Positions 31,074-34,304 of a stretch of 34,304 nt of DNA are shown piece by piece. The stretch is from Lachnospiraceae bacterium. GTDB taxonomy: Bacteria; Bacillota; Clostridia; Lachnospirales; Lachnospiraceae. The DNA is taken from NCBI GenBank assembly GCA_910575565.1, contig CAJTFL010000037.1:1-34304 (forward strand), written 5' to 3'. The position numbers and the translations under genes are program-made. Below the pieces are notes generated by a model. That model ran no database searches and was not told where the DNA came from. It saw nothing but the letters and a program-made list of their open reading frames with translations. How positions within the stretch are numbered: the stretch's first letter is position 1; each line of letters opens with the position of its first letter.

Positions 31074-31318
31074 TCAAAAAACACCCATACCCAAAATAAG
31101 GCTGCTTGTATCGTACTTCTGAATCCGCATCTCACCCTCTTCCTTTGCCAGCATATCCTCAGATGCCTTTAGCGCCTGTGTTTTTCGCTCCTCGCCATTC
31201 TGCTGTCTGGCTATTTCCTCTTCCTGCTCCTGCAGCTTCGCAAGCTGTGCCTGTGATAGAAACTGATGGCAATCCTGATGGTAATGATGGCTATCTTGAT
31301 GATAATGTTTGTATCCAT
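31074..31318 (-). pseudogene. C-terminal fragment of an unidentified gene
   Basis: On the minus strand a frame of about 80 codons ends at TGA 31076-31074. It begins with a His-rich stretch (YGYKHYHQDSHHYHQDCHQ). A Gln/Glu-rich probable coiled coil follows (LSQAQLAKLQEQEEEIARQQ), and the end is KYDTSSLILGMGVF. It has no start codon and is joined out of frame to the IS3 remnant. The His-rich part comes from a 9-bp-like GATGG(C/T) repeat. It looks like the 3' end of a gene cut by the insertion or by a later deletion. Confidence 0.4.
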
Positions 31319-31705
31319 AGCAAGCCCCAATACTGCTAAATCATAGCAATCAAAGATAGCGGAAACATACCATTTCCCATCAGGAGCCTTTATTCCGGTC
31401 ATGTCAGTGACACATTTTCCAAGATCTTCCATGACACGATAAACCGTTCTCCCGCCGGGAATGTGTACGCCTTCCGGCTGTTTGGGCTGCAGTGCCTGGT
31501 ACATACGGATTCTTCCGCAGGTGTCGCTGCATTCATCCTCGCTGCATATATCAATCATTGCATCTGCCAATGCCTGATATTTCCAAGGAGCATCTTTTGT
31601 TCTCAGGCATTTGTTAAATGCTTGTCTGGAAACATGGAGCACCCTGCAATAAAAAGAAATTTTACCCTTAATCCTGCTTATATCAAAATCCTTGAGAATA
31701 GGGTG
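31300..31705 (-). pseudogene. IS3-family transposase OrfB, internally deleted and truncated
   Basis: The frame reads KGKISFYCRVLHVSRQAF, then DAPWKYQALADAM, YGRIRMYQALQ-like sequence and GGRTVYRVMEDLG. This is the usual N-terminal part of IS3 OrfB. It then jumps straight to KCVTDMTGIK and AIFDCYDLAVLGLAMDTN. Family members have about 35-45 residues between these points, so an in-frame internal deletion has occurred. After MDTN similarity ends, leaving only the first Asp of the DDE triad. It belongs to a different IS3 subgroup from the element at 33106. Confidence 0.75.
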
Positions 31706-31984
31706 TCAACTATTATGATACAACATCATCGTTAAGCGTGTGGCGGTTTTTTTACATTTCCGTTTTCCTCCTCTCATGCCTTGTTGTGTTGTTTACCAGT
31801 TACAACGCAAGTATGGATGAGGGATGGGGTGGAACTATGAAAAAAACACAAGATGGGAAGAAAAATGACGAACTTTTTCGCGGATATCGTTTTTTGATGG
31901 GAATTTGGTCGGGTTGCGGAAAAATGGATGGATTTTGGCTATCCGCAGAAAATCCAAGGCAAAAAGGCCCCATCTGCCCGAGAA
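31706..31984. other. Stretch with no recognisable gene
   Basis: I see no supported coding region, RNA or repeat here. It lies between the IS3 OrfB remnant and the terminator of the Rpn-type gene. Short open frames on both strands lack ribosome-binding sites and family motifs. Confidence 0.5.
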
Positions 31985-32011
31985 CAAAGAAAAAGGCTCC
32001 CGAAAGAGCCT
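31985..32011 (-). terminator. Intrinsic terminator downstream of the Rpn-type gene
   Basis: AGGCTC (31994-31999) and GAGCCT (32006-32011) form a perfect 6-bp stem with a 6-nt loop. On the minus strand it is followed by TTTTCTTTG. It lies beyond both the gene and its partial duplicate. Confidence 0.7.
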
Positions 32012-32065
32012 CTGTGTCTGTCCTGCTTGTAGGGGGACGCAGCCAATAGCACGGATACCGCCAAA

Positions 32066-32131
32066 CCAAACTGCTCCACAGCCTTTTCCTGGCTAAATGG
32101 TGTCATCATAATGCTGGTCATCTCCTTTTCG
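32066..32131 (-). pseudogene. 66-bp partial duplicate of the Rpn-type gene
   Basis: This segment is nearly identical to 32270-32335 in the Rpn-type gene; the first 32 bp match exactly, and later changes are mostly transitions. It encodes EMTSIMMTPFSQEKAVEQFG, against EVVSIMMALFSQEKAVEQFG in the gene. It starts 13 bp beyond the gene's stop codon and is not preceded by its own start. It is the remains of a second copy or of a local duplication. Confidence 0.8.
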
Positions 32132-32143
32132 CAGAAGGTCCGG

Positions 32144-32950
32144 TCATTTTCCACGGGTCATCTCGGCATATTGTGCCGCTTTTTCAGGTGAAAGTTCTCC
32201 TGCCTTTACCAGATTTCTTAATAATTCGTTGTAACCTTCCTCACGGCCCTCCTGCTTCTTCTCATATCCAAACTGCTCCACAGCCTTTTCCTGGCTAAAT
32301 AATGCCATCATGATGCTGACCACCTCCTTCTCATGGGCTGACAGATACTCCCTTAACACATCCTTGTTCTTGCAGATACGGATCGTTTCCCGCACTGCCT
32401 CCGCCGTCCTCCCCAGCAGCCTTGCCTGCTGCTGGTACACCTTTGTAAAAGACACGTACTGGCTGATGATATCTCCGTTTCCATCTCCATAGAGCATCTT
32501 TACTTTGGCTTCCAGATACCTTTTTTCTCCGCTGAAGAACTCTTCGGACAAATTTAGATATTCTGGCTTATCCTGGCGCTCCCCAGTGAAGATCACGTAA
32601 AATTCAGGGCTGGGCAGCTCTAACTTCCTGCTTCCGTAGCGGTTCTGCTTCGTGTCCTCAATATACCTGTTCCAGGTCTGGGCCAGGTACAAAAGAACCC
32701 TTATGATGATATTGACGCTCCAGGTTGATTGACTTTCCACCATGATGATCACCCGGCCGCCGTTACGGAAGGCCAGATCATTATAAAGGTCATCTGTCAG
32801 GACGTTTTGGATCGTCACATCCGTTAAGTCATCCTCCGTGGCGCCCGTATCCTCTGGGTGCAGGGCCTGGTAAAGCTGGAGGAGGTATCTCTTATCCCCG
32901 AACAGATTCGAGAACACGCTGTCCCTTATGGTGCGCTTTGCCGCTTCCAT
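32144..32950 (-). CDS. Rpn-family PD-(D/E)XK nuclease / transposase-like protein
   Basis: This 268-residue protein resembles Rpn proteins, recombination-promoting nucleases of the PD-(D/E)XK superfamily. Residues FSNLFGDKRYLLQLYQALHP, then the region NDLAFRNGGRVIIMVESQST (the acidic and catalytic strands of the fold), then WNRYIEDTKQ and a long helical C terminus ending EKAAQYAEMTRGK are typical. The repeated segment with SQEKAVEQFGYEKKQEGREE is also characteristic. AGGGAGGG precedes the ATG, with a TATAAT promoter about 40 bp upstream and a terminator downstream. Such genes often occur in variable multi-copy sets, as the adjacent fragment suggests. The activity is not proven from sequence. 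Confidence 0.85.
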   Translation of the reverse strand: MEAAKRTIRDSVFSNLFGDKRYLLQLYQALHPEDTGATEDDLTDVTIQNVLTDDLYNDLAFRNGGRVIIMVESQSTWSVNIIIRVLLYLAQTWNRYIEDTKQNRYGSRKLELPSPEFYVIFTGERQDKPEYLNLSEEFFSGEKRYLEAKVKMLYGDGNGDIISQYVSFTKVYQQQARLLGRTAEAVRETIRICKNKDVLREYLSAHEKEVVSIMMALFSQEKAVEQFGYEKKQEGREEGYNELLRNLVKAGELSPEKAAQYAEMTRGK

Positions 32951-32988
32951 CTGATCCCTCCCTTATTCGTTATCATCTTTCTGTTTTT

Positions 32989-33017
32989 ATTATAAACAAA
33001 AAAGGCCAGGAAAACAA
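32989..33017 (-). promoter_or_regulatory. Promoter of the Rpn-type gene
   Basis: On the minus strand TATAAT (32994-32989) is an exact -10, with TTGTTT (33017-33012) 17 bp upstream as the -35. The -35 lies against one arm of the folded element at 33005-33071, so the hairpin and the promoter cannot both be fully used at the same time as DNA or RNA structures. Confidence 0.65.
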
Positions 33018-33071
33018 TCTGTTTTTTGCTTTCGCAAGACAGAACCAGAAATGTTCTGGCATATTCCTGGC
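33005..33071 (-). terminator. Branched terminator-like element at the IS3 border
   Basis: An outer helix GCCAGGAA/TTCCTGGC (33005-33012 with 33064-33071) encloses two hairpins, CTG..TTGC(TTTC)GCAA..CAG (33019-33042) and CCAGAA/TTCTGG (33045-33059). On the minus strand it is followed by CTTTTTTGTTT. It would stop transcription entering the Rpn-type gene from the IS3 side. A three-way shape is unusual for a simple terminator. Confidence 0.55.
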
Positions 33072-33167
33072 GCGAAGAAAAACCAAGGTGGTGTTAGTAT
33101 ATAAGTGTGGACAGGAAAAGTTGAACAACCTATACGATCAAATGAAAGAGCAAAGGAGATGAAAGGC

Positions 33168-33446
33168 ATGGCGAAAAATCAAAAATCTTACACTCCGGAA
33201 TTTAAACAGCAGATCGTGGATCTGTATAATGCTGGAGGAACCTCGTATCCACAACCGGAACGTGAATATGGCGTAAACCGGAGTACGATTAGCGGCTGGG
33301 TAAAGCAGCTTTCCCCTATCAAGGTATCAGATGAGGAAACGGTTACCCTCAAGGAGTATAAGGCTCTCCAAAAAGAAATCCAGCGCCTTAAGATTGAGAA
33401 CGAAATACTAAAAAAAGCGACCGCCATATTCGCAAAAGAACAATAG
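33168..33446 (+). CDS. IS3-family OrfA, HTH transposase subunit
   Basis: This 92-residue protein starts MAKNQKSYTPEFKQQIVDLY, continues with a helix-turn-helix (REYGVNRSTISGWVKQL), and ends in a leucine-zipper-like helix (LQKEIQRLKIENEILKKA). This is the usual OrfA that binds the terminal repeats. I chose ATG 33168, with AAGGAG 9 bp upstream; the ATG at 33159 abuts that site. Near its end is an A7 run at 33410-33416 for -1 frameshifting into orfB. The gene itself looks intact. Confidence 0.9.
   Translation: MAKNQKSYTPEFKQQIVDLYNAGGTSYPQPEREYGVNRSTISGWVKQLSPIKVSDEETVTLKEYKALQKEIQRLKIENEILKKATAIFAKEQ
33410..33416 (+). promoter_or_regulatory. Programmed -1 frameshift site (A7)
   Basis: In the OrfA frame the codons are CTA AAA AAA GCG, so the heptamer A AAA AAA is in the right phase to slip back by one. 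After slipping, reading passes through KSDRHIRKRTIAEIVAF into OrfB, giving the OrfAB transposase. This is the standard IS3-family arrangement. Confidence 0.75.
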
Positions 33447-34159
33447 CCGAGATTGTTGCATTTATCCAGAATAACTTAACCAATTACTCTGTATCCCAGC
33501 TTTGCAGTGCCCTGAAATTCCCAAGGAGTACCTATTACAAGGCCCTGGTTTGTGTACCTTCAAATAAGCGGATGGAGTATGGGGAATTCGGCAGGGAAGT
33601 GAAACAGGCCTTTGAGGATTCCAAACGCAGATATGGGGCTGTCAAACTATGCCGTGTACTAGGTGGCGCCGGGACACCCTGCAGCATCAAGCGGATCCAG
33701 AGGCATATGGCAGGGCAGGGACTGCGCCCTGTGGTAGTAAAGAAGTACAGCCACCATGCCAATCATGGCAGTATCCCAGATGATAAAGTGAATATCCTGA
33801 AACGTGATTTTAGAACGGAAACCATCAACCAAAAATGGTGCACAGATATTACCTGCATCCATGTGCAGAAAGAAGGATGGACTTATCTGGCGTCTGTCAT
33901 GGATTTGTGCAGCCGTAAAATCATCGGCTATGCCTATGGCACATCTATGACAGCGGAACTGGCAGTGGAAGCGGTAGAGAATGCCTGCCTGAATGTCAGG
34001 GATACAAAAGGGATCATTTTGCATAGTGACCTTGGAAGCCAGTATACGGGTAAAACGTTTGAAGATTGCCTGAGCAGGAAAGAAATCCTGCATTCCTTTA
34101 GCCGTAAGGGAAACCCATACGATAATGCCTGTATTGAATCCTTCGGTATTAGTCAATAG
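33416..34159 (+). pseudogene. IS3-family OrfB (DDE transposase), C-terminally truncated
   Basis: The frame continues from the frameshift site with RTIAEIVAFIQNN and SVSQLCSALKFPRSTYYKAL. The catalytic core follows: WCTDITCI (first Asp), LHSDLGSQYTG (second Asp) and NPYDNACIESF (Glu). All three catalytic acids are present. Normal OrfB runs another 50-60 residues after IESF; here it stops after GISQ. The protein would be about 247 residues and is probably inactive because the end is missing. No start codon precedes it, so it depends on frameshifting. Confidence 0.85.
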
Positions 34160-34267
34160 GGAAAAAGAAAAAATGTATCTTTTTTGTTACCATTCACAGC
34201 CATTTTAATTTCTGATGTTTAATGAATTCCCACTGGGGCTTTTTTATTGGCATAATGCGCTGCTTTT

Positions 34268-34299
34268 AGTGGTTGTATTTATTAATAAATATAGCCACT
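34268..34299. repeat. 32-bp palindrome at the right edge
   Basis: AGTGGTTGTATTTATT (34268-34283) is followed at once by AATAAATATAGCCACT (34284-34299). They pair throughout, with only two non-Watson-Crick pairs, both G-T on the plus strand. The stretch 34160-34304 has no gene. A short CCC/GGG stem with a T-run near 34229-34246 is too weak to call as a terminator. Confidence 0.65.
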
Positions 34300-34304
34300 G
34301 CACA

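Larger units (their letters stand above)
33106..34159 (+). mobile_element. IS3-family element, 3' truncated
   Basis: The left end is near 33106 (TGTGGACAGGAAAAGTTGAA, an IS3-like terminal sequence). It contains an orfA and an overlapping orfB that ends early after the last DDE motif. The right end cannot be found, so the element is incomplete. The boundary at about 34143 is abrupt: IESF is followed by three foreign residues and a stop. Confidence 0.75.

Noticed and set aside
1..34304. tRNA or rRNA genes
   Set aside because: I looked for T-loop GTTCGAATC-like signatures and conserved rRNA blocks and saw none.

Overview
The window looks like chromosome of a Gram-positive anaerobe of the Clostridia, most likely Lachnospiraceae close to Blautia. 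The evidence is a moderate-GC core, strong AGGAGG ribosome-binding sites, frequent TTG/GTG starts, the gene order plsX-acpP-rnc-smc-ftsY, and a GH31 alpha-glucosidase whose key residues fall at the same positions as I recall for the Ruminococcus (Blautia) obeum enzyme. Almost all genes lie on the minus strand, so operons read from high to low coordinates. I see no rRNA, tRNA or CRISPR array.

Layout. 1-2000 is AT-richer accessory DNA: a remnant of an ISAs1-type transposase, two short hairpins, and a complete Panacea (DUF4065) antitoxin plus toxin-like pair with its own promoter and terminator. 2039-4075 is a GH31 alpha-glucosidase, followed by a 166-bp imperfect palindrome and an orphan antitoxin-like small gene. 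4661-8561 encodes a family-5 substrate-binding lipoprotein and two DppB/DppC-type permeases. No ATPase gene is present. This operon is unusual: a folded leader ending in a T-run precedes it, six exact 12-bp units fill the gap between its first two genes, and a 31-bp minisatellite separates the two permeases.

9020-21322 is a long colinear core block: plsX, acpP, rnc, smc, ftsY, ilvA, a CLC-F-type (fluoride) antiporter, a lipoprotein, a cytosolic ParB-like/BMP fusion and a metallophosphoesterase. It joins phospholipid and fatty-acid synthesis, RNA processing, chromosome condensation and membrane targeting, then continues into less expected genes where ffh would often follow. 21441-21770 is a small plus-strand unit with a near-consensus promoter and terminator around an apparently frameshifted 60-codon frame.

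21899-29683 is a surface and sugar region: a secreted CAP protein, a zinc-ribbon/membrane/C-type-lectin protein, a GH3 beta-N-acetylhexosaminidase, a TIM-barrel sugar isomerase/epimerase, a degenerate paralogue fused to a Rossmann-like domain, an AraC regulator and a TlpA-like lipoprotein.

29797-34304 is accessory again: a second copy of a structured repeat, a small XRE regulator, a holin-like membrane protein, decayed IS3 and other gene fragments, an Rpn-type PD-(D/E)XK gene with a 66-bp duplicate of its own 3' part, and an IS3 element whose orfB is truncated.

The best candidates for undescribed biology are the structured leader at 8597-8690, the repeat-built translation start of the DppB gene, the strand-asymmetric palindrome at 4140-4305, the two-copy structured repeat (8723-8878 and 29797-29903), and the ParB-like/BMP fusion protein.
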